Assembly (NCBI RefSeq): GCF_900115195.1
Contig: NZ_FOVO01000008.1
Span: forward strand, 1 to 64,000
Reading direction: 5' to 3'
Length of the DNA stretch: 64,000 nucleotides
Origin: Xenorhabdus japonica
GTDB lineage: Bacteria; Pseudomonadota; Gammaproteobacteria; Enterobacterales; Enterobacteriaceae
The position numbers and the translations under genes are program-made. The notes below the pieces were generated by a model. That model made no database searches. It had not been told where the DNA came from and saw only the letters and a list, made by a program, of their open reading frames with translations. Shown here in pieces: positions 29,946 to 38,858 of the stretch. Each line of letters starts with the position of its first letter. Position 1 is the stretch's first letter.

Positions 29946-30943
29946 GCACAATAGCTGAAAAACGCGTCTTATTGGAAGTTGACGATCTCAAAGTTTATTT
30001 TGACATTAAAGATGGAAAACAGTGGTTCTGGCAGTCGGCAAAAACCTTAAAGGCGGTAGATGGCGTCACCTTAAGGTTATATGAGGGTGAAACACTGGGA
30101 GTTGTGGGAGAATCTGGCTGCGGGAAATCAACACTTGCCAGGGCAGTGATTGGGCTGGTGAAAGCGTCGGGTGGTGCAGTTTCATGGCTTGGCCAGAGCT
30201 TGCTGGATATGAATAACAAGCAATGGCGCGATATTCGCAATGATATCCAGATGATTTTCCAAGACCCTCTGGCATCACTGAATCCGCGCATGACCATTGG
30301 CGATATTATCGCAGAGCCATTGAGAACTTATTACCCTAAAATGAAAGATGGGGAAGTAAAAGAAAAAGTCAAAAAGCTGATGATGCGGGTAGGGTTGTTG
30401 CCTAACTTGATAAACCGTTATCCTCATGAATTCTCTGGAGGGCAGTGCCAGCGTATTGGAATTGCTCGCGCTTTGATTCTGGAGCCTAAATTAGTTATCT
30501 GTGACGAACCTGTTTCGGCACTTGATGTTTCCATTCAGGCACAAGTCGTTAACTTGTTGCAGGAATTACAGCGGGAAATGGGGCTTTCCCTGATTTTTAT
30601 TGCTCATGACTTATCGATAGTAAAACACATATCAGACCGCGTCTTGGTAATGTATTTGGGGAATGCCGTAGAATTAGGTACTTACGACGAGGTTTATCAT
30701 AATCCGTTGCATCCATATACCCGAGCGCTGATGTCGGCAGTGCCAATCCCCGATCCAGATAAAGAGCGCAATAAACATATTGAATTGTTGGAGGGAGAAC
30801 TCCCTTCACCGATTGATCCCCCATCCGGATGTGTATTTCGCACCCGTTGTCCGATGGCAGATGCTGAATGCGCTAAAACCCGTCCATTGCTTGAGGGAAG
30901 TTTTAAACATGCGGTGTCTTGCTTGAAGGTTGATCCTCTCTAG
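29942..30943 (+). CDS. oppF: Oligopeptide ABC transporter ATPase OppF
   Basis: Second ATPase, 333 residues. Walker A GESGCGKSTLA, signature FSGGQCQRIGIARAL, Walker B LVICDEPVSALDVS and FIAHDLS are intact, and the tail contains CVFRTRCPMADAEC. Start codon overlaps oppD (ATGA), which indicates translational coupling. It is the last gene of the opp operon. Confidence 0.98.
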   Translation: MSTIAEKRVLLEVDDLKVYFDIKDGKQWFWQSAKTLKAVDGVTLRLYEGETLGVVGESGCGKSTLARAVIGLVKASGGAVSWLGQSLLDMNNKQWRDIRNDIQMIFQDPLASLNPRMTIGDIIAEPLRTYYPKMKDGEVKEKVKKLMMRVGLLPNLINRYPHEFSGGQCQRIGIARALILEPKLVICDEPVSALDVSIQAQVVNLLQELQREMGLSLIFIAHDLSIVKHISDRVLVMYLGNAVELGTYDEVYHNPLHPYTRALMSAVPIPDPDKERNKHIELLEGELPSPIDPPSGCVFRTRCPMADAECAKTRPLLEGSFKHAVSCLKVDPL

Positions 30944-30944
30944 T

Positions 30945-30972
30945 CAGTTATATGCAAACAGTTATATGCAAA
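30945..30972. repeat. Tandem 14-bp direct repeat after oppF
   Basis: Two exact copies of CAGTTATATGCAAA follow the oppF stop codon directly. Confidence 0.85.
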
Positions 30973-31006
30973 TATGTCAGCGTGACATTGTCACGAATTT
31001 AGATTT

Positions 31007-31034
31007 AATGCCCTCAAGATGAGGGCATTTTTAT
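31007..31034 (+). terminator. Rho-independent terminator of the opp operon
   Basis: AATGCCCTC / GAGGGCATT stem with 5-base loop, followed by TTT. Confidence 0.92.
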
Positions 31035-31068
31035 CGGTTAGGGAGACATATTAAAAAAGACAGAATTA

Positions 31069-31398
31069 TTATTTTTTCCATAGAATATGGCAGATAGAGT
31101 GAGATTTTTCCCGACAGATCAAGATACGGGCAAAGATATCATCAATTTCAGCATCATCTGATTCAGCTAATCCAATAATAACTTCTGAAAAAAAGTCCGG
31201 ATCCAAATCAAAATCAACATGTTCAAGCCAGACTCGTGAAGGACCCAATAATTCAGCGCCGCCCCGTTCCTCAAATTGCAGATTAAACAATAGACTATCA
31301 GCCGGATCGAGATTAGAAAGCGCTTGTTCTAAAAAGATATCGTAAGCTTTTTCAAGCGCTTCATCTTCAGTTATTCGGTTGTTTAAATCCAATTGCAT
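31069..31398 (-). CDS. yciU: YciU family protein (UPF0263)
   Basis: Small acidic protein of unknown function, conserved in enterics. I start at 31398 because the resulting 109 residues equal E. coli YciU and begin at the same place ([13 protein letters not shown]); neither this ATG nor the one at 31422 has a good SD site. Characteristic stretches are [19 protein letters not shown] and [14 protein letters not shown]. It lies convergent to opp and downstream of cls on the same strand, as in E. coli. Confidence 0.9.
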   Translation of the reverse strand: MQLDLNNRITEDEALEKAYDIFLEQALSNLDPADSLLFNLQFEERGGAELLGPSRVWLEHVDFDLDPDFFSEVIIGLAESDDAEIDDIFARILICREKSHSICHILWKK

Positions 31399-31559
31399 AG
31401 AATGTGTCGATTGATGTTCCATAATGGCAATGTCCGAGATTAATAACAAAGTGAAATTAAAACATGTTCTATATTGAATAAATACTTATTCGCGTTGAAA
31501 AAATTATTGACCAATTTGCTTTCTTTCTGCTTTTTACCATGAGTTATATTTGCTATGAG

Positions 31560-33020
31560 CTATAAAAGTGGGCTGAAAAAGTAGCAAATACGTTCAAGGA
31601 TACGATGCCACACTGGACGTTTTTCCCATTTGCTGTTTGCAAGCAATGTTGAACGCATAATGTAGTCTTGTTGAACCAGTGTTAAATCACTGCCAAAGTA
31701 TTCATCGTCAATCACAACTGTAATTTCAAAATTCAACCACAGGCTACGCATATCTAAATTGACAGAACCGACCATACTGAGTTGTCCATCGACCAAAACA
31801 CTCTTGGTATGTAACAAGCCATCTTCAAATTGATAAATTTTTACGCCAGCTTCCAGTAATTCTGAAAAAAACGCACGGCTGGCCCAGCGAACAAGAAATG
31901 AGTTGTTCTGACTTGGCACAATGATGTTGACATCTACACCTCGCATAGCCGCAGTGCAAATTGCATGCATTAAATCATCACTGGGAACAAAATATGGGGT
32001 AGTAAGAATAAGCTGTTTGCGGGCAGAAAAAATAGCGGTCATTAAGGACTGTTGGATCAATTCATCCGGGAATCCTGGCCCGGAAGCAATAACTTGAGCT
32101 GTATGACCACTGGCTTGCTCGAAGGGCATTATGATACTGTCTGGCGGAGAAGGAAGGTGACGTTGGCCTGTTTCCATTTCCCAGTCAAAGGCGTAAATGA
32201 TCCCCAAAGTTGTTGTAACAGGGCCTTCCATTCTCACCATGATATCGATCCATTGACCAACACCGGCATCTTGTTTAAAAAAACGTGGGTCGACCATATT
32301 CATGCTACCAGTGTATGAAATATGATTATCGATAAGAATAATTTTTCTATGCTGACGTAAATCCATGCGACGCAAGAATAAACGGAATATGTTGACTTTT
32401 AGCGATTCGACAAAGGCAATACCAGCCTTCCGCATAATATCAGGATAAGGGCTACGGAAAAATTGCCAGCTTCCTGCTGAGTCCACCATGATTCGACATT
32501 TCACACCGCGTTTGGCCGCGCGCATCAGGGCATCAGTGACCTGATCAACCAGCCCTCCGGATTGCCATATATAAAACACCATCTCGATATTGTATTTGGC
32601 ATTTTCGATATCATGAACGATCGCTTTCAGTGAGTTATCATAAGATGTCATTAACTGCATTTTATTGCCTCTGACACCTTTGAGCTTTTGGCGACGCTCG
32701 CACAGTTGAAACAGTGGAGTAGCAACTTCACTGTTTTCGTCGGCAAAAATTTGAGGGGATTTTCTTAACTCTGCTAGCCATTTGTCCACCGATGGGCGCA
32801 TTTGTTTGGCCTGCTCAACCCTACGCTTGCCAAGGTATAATTCGCCAAATGACAAATAAGCAATAATACCGACCAAAGGGATGATGTAAATAATAAGCAC
32901 CCAAGTCATTGCTGATGTCACAGGGCGACGTTTTATCAAAACCCGTATGGTAATACCCGCAATAATTAACCAGTATAAGAAAATCGCCAGCCAGCTCAGT
33001 ACGGAGTAGAAAGTTGTCAT
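31560..33020 (-). CDS. cls: Cardiolipin synthase A
   Basis: Joins two phosphatidylglycerol molecules to cardiolipin in the inner membrane. With the start at 33020 ([12 protein letters not shown]) it has 486 residues, equal to E. coli ClsA; the frame before it begins at TTG. Two N-terminal membrane helices (about 6-27 and 38-60) precede two phospholipase-D motifs, HRKIILIDN and HTKSVLVDG, each H-x-K-x4-D. An AGGA site lies 11-14 bases before the ATG. Confidence 0.97.
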   Translation of the reverse strand: MTTFYSVLSWLAIFLYWLIIAGITIRVLIKRRPVTSAMTWVLIIYIIPLVGIIAYLSFGELYLGKRRVEQAKQMRPSVDKWLAELRKSPQIFADENSEVATPLFQLCERRQKLKGVRGNKMQLMTSYDNSLKAIVHDIENAKYNIEMVFYIWQSGGLVDQVTDALMRAAKRGVKCRIMVDSAGSWQFFRSPYPDIMRKAGIAFVESLKVNIFRLFLRRMDLRQHRKIILIDNHISYTGSMNMVDPRFFKQDAGVGQWIDIMVRMEGPVTTTLGIIYAFDWEMETGQRHLPSPPDSIIMPFEQASGHTAQVIASGPGFPDELIQQSLMTAIFSARKQLILTTPYFVPSDDLMHAICTAAMRGVDVNIIVPSQNNSFLVRWASRAFFSELLEAGVKIYQFEDGLLHTKSVLVDGQLSMVGSVNLDMRSLWLNFEITVVIDDEYFGSDLTLVQQDYIMRSTLLANSKWEKRPVWHRILERICYFFSPLL

Positions 33021-33246
33021 ACGTAGCAATCAATCCTGTTTATTTAAGTATTTCATGCAGTCATTACCGTAAGTTTCTAGAAATTTGGGTAAACGATCAA
33101 CTTAATATCATTGATTAAATACATACCTCGAACAATACACTATTTGTATCAGATTCGTGGACAAAATTGGCAATTGGTTGACATCTCTAATAGTGCCGAT
33201 TAAGAATAATGTTATTCACCCTGAGAGAATTAGCCTGGAATATCTT

Positions 33247-33426
33247 ATGAAACACAGTAGAAGAGAAGTAGGACGTTGGAGAATGCTTCGTCAAAGTATC
33301 CGTCGCCGCCGTCGCTGGATGGAAGGGCAAACGCGCCGTAATTTTCGTATCTATACAGCACGCAAGATAGGTGCTTATAAGCGTCGTAGATCGATTCTAT
33401 TCATCCATAACGCAGAATGGGTTTAA
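33247..33426 (+). CDS. yciY: Small basic protein YciY
   Basis: A 59-residue, strongly basic protein. The start at 33247 gives MKHSRREVGRWRMLRQ, which matches E. coli YciY (MKRSRTEVGRWRMQRQ); an internal EGQTRRNFRIYTARK is also conserved. GGAA lies 6 bases before the ATG. Function is unknown; the Arg/Trp pattern would suit nucleic-acid or membrane contact. It is divergent from cls and upstream of tonB. Confidence 0.85.
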   Translation: MKHSRREVGRWRMLRQSIRRRRRWMEGQTRRNFRIYTARKIGAYKRRRSILFIHNAEWV

Positions 33427-33470
33427 CATGATGTTCCGCATGATATATACCTAGGTGTTTGATCCCAAAT

Positions 33471-33521
33471 TTCAGGTTGCACACAGTCAACGCAGTACAG
33501 TTAACAAAGCTGCAATTTGAA
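33471..33521. repeat. Imperfect palindromic repeat element
   Basis: Arms TTCAGGTTGCA (33471-33481) and TGCAATTTGAA (33511-33521) are near-complementary and resemble the intergenic palindromes (CTTCAAGTTGCAG ... CTGCAACTTGAA) that I recall as frequent in Photorhabdus, Xenorhabdus and Yersinia. Related half-sites occur at 39618-39643. Confidence 0.5.
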
Positions 33522-33560
33522 AGATGATGGATACAGATGTTTTGAATCTTTATTGAATAT

Positions 33561-33607
33561 GATAGTCATTTGCATTTAAACTAATGACTATCTAAAAACT
33601 GACTATC
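33561..33607 (+). promoter_or_regulatory. Inverted-repeat operator before tonB, Fur-like
   Basis: GATAGTCATT (33561-33570) and AATGACTATC (33583-33592) are perfect reverse complements. TGACTATC recurs directly before the ATG at 33600-33607. The half-sites resemble Fur-box elements (GATAATGAT), fitting the iron control known for enteric tonB. Confidence 0.6.
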
Positions 33608-34321
33608 ATGCTGCTGAGCAAAAATTCTCTTATGCGTTGGATACATTGGCCGATACTACTTTCTGTTTGTTTACATATTTCTATTTCTGCGGCGCTTTTT
33701 CAAGCTATTGAACCTGAAAAACAGCCAGAAGCGGCACCTATGTCTGTTGCTATGATCCAGTTGGCTGCTGAAGAGGCGTCTGTCTCTAAATCTGCTATGC
33801 CTGAACCACCAGAACCTGAGCCAGAACCTATTGCGAAAATTGCTCTGCCAAAACCTAAACTTGAAAAAAAACCGGAAGTGAAAAAGCCGGAAGAGAAAAA
33901 AGTTGTCAAAAAAGAATTTAAGCCAATAGAGAAAAAGACAGAAAAAACTTCAGAACAACCGCTGAAGCCTACTTCTGATCAGAATCCTCAGATGGCAAAG
34001 AATTTGAGCGATCAAAAAACGGATCATCATTCTATTAGTGAAAAAGGGAATGTACAAAGAGGGCCAAAGGCATTGAGTAGGCCAAATCCCGGTTATCCAT
34101 CCAGAGCTCAGCAATTGGGCACAGAGGGGACGGTAAAGGTAAAATTTGATATTGATGAAAATGGTCGAGTTAAGAATATCGAGATTATTTCTGCAACCCC
34201 CAGAAATGTCTTTGAACGTGAAGTGAAAAATGCCATGAGAAAATGGCGTTATGAAAAAACGCCTGCTATTGGATACGTGGCGACTATTGAGTTTAAAATC
34301 ACGGGTATTTCACAATCCTAA
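33608..34321 (+). CDS. tonB: Energy transducer TonB
   Basis: Couples proton-motive force through ExbBD to outer-membrane siderophore and B12 receptors. The 237 residues show an N-terminal membrane anchor with the SVCLH pattern (conserved Ser-x3-His), a long proline/lysine-rich periplasmic spacer (about 60-125) and the C-terminal TonB domain with GYPSRAQQLGTEGTVKVKFD and NAMRKWRYEKTP. No exbBD is nearby, as in other enterics. The start codon has no strong SD. It is preceded by a Fur-like inverted repeat. Confidence 0.96.
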   Translation: MLLSKNSLMRWIHWPILLSVCLHISISAALFQAIEPEKQPEAAPMSVAMIQLAAEEASVSKSAMPEPPEPEPEPIAKIALPKPKLEKKPEVKKPEEKKVVKKEFKPIEKKTEKTSEQPLKPTSDQNPQMAKNLSDQKTDHHSISEKGNVQRGPKALSRPNPGYPSRAQQLGTEGTVKVKFDIDENGRVKNIEIISATPRNVFEREVKNAMRKWRYEKTPAIGYVATIEFKITGISQS

Positions 34322-34343
34322 TCTACCAAAACGTTTCTTTCTA

Positions 34344-34376
34344 AATTCAGGGGGATGCAGAACATTCCCTTGAATT
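34344..34376 (+). terminator. Stable hairpin after tonB
   Basis: A 14-bp stem including two G-T pairs (AATTCAGGGGGATG / CATTCCCTTGAATT) with a short loop. No T-run follows, so termination is tentative. Confidence 0.5.
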
Positions 34377-34486
34377 CATCAGCAAAACTCGTTTTTATTA
34401 TCACAGGAAGATAATAAATATTAAATTTCGTAATGGTTATGTAAATCCGCGTCTTACTATTTCCGCGTCTTATCTATTCAAAACAG

Positions 34487-34523
34487 AATAAAAAAGGGGA
34501 CAATCAAAAAATGTACCCCTTTA
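34487..34523 (-). terminator. Terminator of yciA
   Basis: On the minus strand AAAGGGG / CCCCTTT is followed by six T; the loop is 16 bases long. Confidence 0.65.
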
Positions 34524-34554
34524 ATTTACAATTAGTTACTTTCTTAATGAATCA

Positions 34555-34989
34555 TTACTCTGAGTCACTGCTTTCCAATTTGAAGTGTCTTTTATCTTCA
34601 GGCAAAGATCGGGAAGTATTATTTTCATTAACAGCAACATATGTGAAAACAGCTTCTGTTGCACGATAACGCTGGCCAACTGGCTCGGAAGCCACTTTTT
34701 TCACCCAAACCTCAATATGGATGGTGATAGATGAATTTCCCGTTTTGAGGCAACGGGCATAACAGCATACGACGTCACCTACCGCAACTGGTTTCAGAAA
34801 ACTGATGCCATTCACGCTAACAGTTACTACGCGTCCCAGAGCAATCTCTTTTGCCAGAATTGCGCCGCCAATATCCATTTGAGACATCAGCCAGCCACCG
34901 AAAATATCCCCATTGGCATTGGTATCAGCAGGCATGGCCAGTGTACGGAGAACCAATTCTCCGTTTGGTAAGCATTGTTGTTGTGTCAT
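34555..34989 (-). CDS. yciA: Acyl-CoA thioesterase YciA
   Basis: Hotdog-fold thioesterase hydrolysing a broad range of acyl-CoAs. I start at 34989 (MTQQQCLPNGELVLRTLAMP), which matches the family opening; the upstream part of the frame has no homologous content. The 144 residues include PADTNANGDIFGGWLMSQMD with the catalytic Asp and the VAVGDVVCCYA strand. The C terminus is about 10 residues longer than in E. coli. Convergent with tonB, and upstream lies yciB on the same strand. Confidence 0.95.
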   Translation of the reverse strand: MTQQQCLPNGELVLRTLAMPADTNANGDIFGGWLMSQMDIGGAILAKEIALGRVVTVSVNGISFLKPVAVGDVVCCYARCLKTGNSSITIHIEVWVKKVASEPVGQRYRATEAVFTYVAVNENNTSRSLPEDKRHFKLESSDSE

Positions 34990-35060
34990 TAGAAAACTTG
35001 CTTTATTTGGTGAATACAACAATACCTGCATCAGCAGGTATCTATATGAGGGTCATTACA

Positions 35061-35597
35061 TTATTTTTGTTCGCGAGGCAGATGACGGTAGATATATACC
35101 ACACTCAATACAGTAAAGACTAGTGTCAATGCCGTTAATCCGAACACTTTAAAGTTTACCCAAATATCTTGAGGTAGCCAGAAAGCGACATAAATATTCG
35201 CGAGTGCACAGGCAAGAAAAAAGACAGCCCAAGCCATGTTCAGTTTGTTCCAGACAAAATCAGGTAATTTTAATTCTTTGCCTAACATGCGTTGAATCAG
35301 TGGCTTTTTCATAATCCATTGGCTGATAAACAGAATCAGAGCAAAAATGCTATAAATTACAGTTACTTTCCATTTAATGAATAGATCACTGTGGAAAGCT
35401 AGCGTTAGTGTGCCAAAGATAGCAACCATAGCAAATGTAATTAAGGAGGATTTTTCAACTTTACGATAAATTAGGTAACTAATGACAAGGGTTAATCCTG
35501 TTGCGGCAATCAAGGCACCAGATGCATAAAAAATGTCATACATTTTGTAGACGATGAAAAAAACGACCAGTGGTAAAAAGTCTAAGAGTTGTTTCAT
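35061..35597 (-). CDS. yciB: Inner-membrane septation protein YciB (IspZ family)
   Basis: Polytopic inner-membrane protein linked to cell-envelope synthesis and septation. The start at 35597 ([14 protein letters not shown]) gives 178 residues, one shorter than E. coli. Five hydrophobic segments are visible, and the conserved [18 protein letters not shown] and [13 protein letters not shown] stretches are intact. It lies 71 bases before yciA. In E. coli yciC is next upstream; here a SulP gene intervenes. Confidence 0.95.
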   Translation of the reverse strand: MKQLLDFLPLVVFFIVYKMYDIFYASGALIAATGLTLVISYLIYRKVEKSSLITFAMVAIFGTLTLAFHSDLFIKWKVTVIYSIFALILFISQWIMKKPLIQRMLGKELKLPDFVWNKLNMAWAVFFLACALANIYVAFWLPQDIWVNFKVFGLTALTLVFTVLSVVYIYRHLPREQK

Positions 35598-35822
35598 AAG
35601 TTGAATCCATTGTGAAGTCAATGATGGCATGTTTTTGAATTTGTGCCAGAGTGTATCAGATCTCAATGAAATGGTTTATTTATCAGGTAAAAAACATTTT
35701 TCATCTGTTTCGTGTAATTTTATCACAATAAGCGAAAAACTGAGTGTGGGCGAGAAACTTGTGAGTTTCCATTTAACAACGCATTATAATCAGTTCCATT
35801 TTCACGAAGGGACGTAAAGGCC

Positions 35823-37529
35823 ATGTTGTGGGAAATATTGAATCGCTGGATGCCGGGCTTGAAAAGCATCTGTAATTATCGTAGAGACTATTTTAGTTAT
35901 GATATGCGAGCGGGCCTTTCCGTAGCTGCGGTCGCACTACCTGTTGCAATTGCTTATGCTGAATTAATGGGGATTAGTGCCATTATTGGCTTATATGCCT
36001 GTATTTTACCTATGTTCGCTTATGCTTTGTTTGGTACTTCCCGGCAGTTAATCGTTGGGCCTGATGCAGCAACTTGCGCAGTTATTGCTGCAACTGTTAT
36101 ACCATTAGCAAATGGAAATGAGCATATCCGTTGGCAGCTCGCTATAATTATGACGTTAATGACAGGATCTTGGTGTATTCTTGCCAGCCGTTTCCGACTT
36201 GGCGCTTTTGCTGATTTTCTATCTCGTCCCATTTTAAAAGGCTTTATCAACGGCGTTGCAATTACTATTATCGCTGATCAACTTGCTAAAGTTTTTGGAT
36301 TATCTGGTTTACCTGAGGAATTGATCGAACGATTGATTGCACTTCCTCATGCATTATTAAAATCTCACTGGCCAACGGTGGGAATGTCAGTAATAACGCT
36401 GTTGGTGTTACTCAGTGTGCGTTTCCTTCGTTCAAGCTGGCCTGCACCACTGGTAGCAATGATCGTATTGACTTATATCAGCTGGCAATTTGAACTCAGT
36501 AAATACGAGATCCAGATTGTCGGTAATATGAGTAGTGGTTTGCCCGTTGTACCAATGCCTGAATTTAAACTTAGCGAAATACGTGATTTGGTTGTTCCTT
36601 CCATTAACTTAGCTGTGATTAGCTTCGTCAGCTTTATGATGACCGCTCGTAGTTTTGCCAGTAAAAATGGCTATCAAATTGATGCAGATTTAGAACTCAG
36701 GGCATTGGGGATTTCTAATATTGCTGCATCATTATCACAAGGTTTTGCTGTCAGTGCTGCCGGTAGTCGTACTGCTGTCAACGATGCATTAGGTGGTAAA
36801 ACGCAAATGGTGTCTGTAATTGCCGCTTGTACTATCTTGTTAGTACTGCTGTTTATGACAGAGTTTCTGGCATATATCCCTCTGTCATCACTGGGTATTG
36901 TCTTAATCTTTTCCTCGTGGTCGTTATTAAGTTTTAAGAATATTTGGTCTTATCGAAAACGTAATCGTCAGGCTTTTACACTGTCAATTTTCACATTAAT
37001 TGCTGTTTTGTTGGTAGGTGTGATCGGTGGTGTCGGTTTTGCTGTTTTGTTGGGGCTATTTCAATTTTTACTGATAGTTTTTCGACCTTCGGATCAATTG
37101 CTGGGCGTAAATGAGCAAGGCATGGTTCGTTCCATCCACCAACATAGTGATATCAAACCTGTGGATGGCATTATGATATACCGTTTTAACTCTCCTCTTA
37201 CTTATTTCAACGTCGGATACTTCAAAAAGCGGGTATTACAGCATGTAAACCGTGCTGCAAATAACCCTGTATGGTTGGTAGTCGATGCGACGGTTAGTTT
37301 TACCTACGATGATGTTAGTGTTTTTGTTGTTTTGGATGAATTGATCACAGAATTAAAAGAGAAAGGGGTGACATTGGTTCTAGCAGGGCGTAGAACAGAA
37401 CTGAATCGCTGGATTAAACAAAACAAATTGAGTCGTAGTGATGAAGATCTGATAGTTGTACCTGATATCTATTTTGCCATTCGTTTGATTCAAAGTAAGT
37501 ATCAAGCCAAGGAAAAACAAGAAAAATAA
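35823..37529 (+). CDS. SulP family anion transporter with STAS domain
   Basis: A 568-residue inner-membrane protein with about 11-12 hydrophobic segments (30-400) and a C-terminal cytoplasmic STAS domain (about 430-560). SulP signatures include AGLSVAAVALPVAIAYAELMG and VGPDAATCAVIAAT. The family carries sulfate, dicarboxylates, bicarbonate or other anions; the substrate is not predictable here. The STAS stretch reads VVDATVSFTYDDVSVFVVLDEL and lacks the usual DSSG phosphorylation site. It sits on the plus strand between yciB and yciC, which adjoin in E. coli, so it is an insertion or lineage-specific gene. It is not an obvious orthologue of E. coli dauA. Confidence 0.88.
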   Translation: MLWEILNRWMPGLKSICNYRRDYFSYDMRAGLSVAAVALPVAIAYAELMGISAIIGLYACILPMFAYALFGTSRQLIVGPDAATCAVIAATVIPLANGNEHIRWQLAIIMTLMTGSWCILASRFRLGAFADFLSRPILKGFINGVAITIIADQLAKVFGLSGLPEELIERLIALPHALLKSHWPTVGMSVITLLVLLSVRFLRSSWPAPLVAMIVLTYISWQFELSKYEIQIVGNMSSGLPVVPMPEFKLSEIRDLVVPSINLAVISFVSFMMTARSFASKNGYQIDADLELRALGISNIAASLSQGFAVSAAGSRTAVNDALGGKTQMVSVIAACTILLVLLFMTEFLAYIPLSSLGIVLIFSSWSLLSFKNIWSYRKRNRQAFTLSIFTLIAVLLVGVIGGVGFAVLLGLFQFLLIVFRPSDQLLGVNEQGMVRSIHQHSDIKPVDGIMIYRFNSPLTYFNVGYFKKRVLQHVNRAANNPVWLVVDATVSFTYDDVSVFVVLDELITELKEKGVTLVLAGRRTELNRWIKQNKLSRSDEDLIVVPDIYFAIRLIQSKYQAKEKQEK

Positions 37530-37575
37530 TTGTGGCTCACTTATGATAGTTTGTATTAATGATGTTTGTATTGAT

Positions 37576-37617
37576 AATAGTTCACCTCGCAATATTGGAG
37601 CGAAGTGAACTATTTGG
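37576..37617. terminator. Bidirectional terminator between the SulP gene and yciC
   Basis: AATAGTTCAC / GTGAACTATT forms a 10-bp stem extended by an inner TCGC / GCGA, between convergent genes. Confidence 0.8.
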
Positions 37618-37620
37618 CGT

Positions 37621-38379
37621 TTATTGCATGCCGTTTGTAGTTTTATTTTGTGGTTTGACCAGCATATATAAACGGAACAGGTAAACCAGTAGCAGAGATG
37701 CTAATAAATTATCTAGCACTGATAGTAAAATGCTGGGCATTTTAGCCAGCACAAGAACCAGTATCAGCTTGATGGCAAGCCATAACAGCACAGCGGGGAT
37801 CAACAGACGTAAATTATCGAATGCCAACCTCCAACTATTTTGCATGGCAGAAAAAACATTTTTGCCTTTTTCAAACAAGAAGATAGGAGCAAGTGCGAAA
37901 GCAATAGAAAATAGTATTCCTGGCAGGAGCATCAAAGCATAGCCAATTTGAACTAACAGGTTACAGATCAACATTAGCAAAAACATTTTAGGCAGCAGTG
38001 TTATTGATAATATGCTGGCATGAATAGCATTGGTTTTCTGACCGTTAGAGATTGCATTGATGAGTATTAACACACTGGCAGTAAGTAAAGTATTGCCAAA
38101 TACGCTGGTAAATAAAATCCCGAACATTGTGCGTATTAACATGAATTGTTCATCTGGCGTTAATTGTGCCACAAAATGTTGAATTCCCGTATTACCGGAC
38201 TCTCTGACGATATTTTGTATTTCTGCCAATAACTTGAGTTGTTCACCATTCGGCATTAGTAAATGCCCCAGCAATGTTGTCACCAACGCGGCAAAGGCAG
38301 AGAGGATGACAATACTCAACAGTTGATTTTTTAAAAAGTTGATGCTGTCACGATACAGGGTATTTGCCGTAATGGGCAT
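37621..38379 (-). CDS. yciC: YciC family inner-membrane protein (UPF0259)
   Basis: Polytopic membrane protein of 252 residues with about six hydrophobic segments. Start at 38379 (MPITANTLYRDSINFLKNQ) is supported by AGGAG 8 bases upstream and matches the family N terminus. The LPGILFSIAFALAPIFLFE and SLLLVYLFRLYMLVKP stretches are typical. Function is not established. Confidence 0.92.
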   Translation of the reverse strand: MPITANTLYRDSINFLKNQLLSIVILSAFAALVTTLLGHLLMPNGEQLKLLAEIQNIVRESGNTGIQHFVAQLTPDEQFMLIRTMFGILFTSVFGNTLLTASVLILINAISNGQKTNAIHASILSITLLPKMFLLMLICNLLVQIGYALMLLPGILFSIAFALAPIFLFEKGKNVFSAMQNSWRLAFDNLRLLIPAVLLWLAIKLILVLVLAKMPSILLSVLDNLLASLLLVYLFRLYMLVKPQNKTTNGMQ

Positions 38380-38858
38380 GAAAGTAACTCCTATCAAATA
38401 AAACAACAATAGTAGTTAATTGTACCTTGTTCGAGGGATTATTGGATACCTAAGATTTGCCCCTTTATCTCCATTCTGTAACTTGAGGCTGGAGGGGAAT
38501 GAGTGTTCTTTTTTTATCCGCACACTTATCATGGGCTTTATGGAAATGATAAATTTATTAATAATATGTTAATTGGTTTATCGCGAATTAAAATATTGGA
38601 TAAATGTCTTTAATATAAGATTGCTATTGTTATTAACTCAAAAATTAATATTAAGACATAAAACATGAATGACAATAAATTTTATTCTAAGAGAATCTTG
38701 ATTTGGATCAATTTAAAATATCCCGCAAATGAAATAATAAAACGGTAAATACCTTACTTTGCCAAAAATCTTTAAAAGATGTGATCTATCTTGGATCGCA
38801 ACAGTAAACAGACGGGTATATTTCTGACTGCTTTAAAACTACAAAAATGGGATGGATA
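38380..38858. other. Non-coding region between yciC and ompW
   Basis: About 480 bases of AT-rich DNA containing divergent promoters and the FNR box at 38698. No relic gene recognised. Confidence 0.5.
38698..38711 (+). promoter_or_regulatory. FNR box upstream of ompW
   Basis: TTGAT-TTGG-ATCAA is a perfect match to the FNR consensus TTGAT-N4-ATCAA, about 150 bases before the ompW start. E. coli ompW is known to be FNR-activated. Confidence 0.8.
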
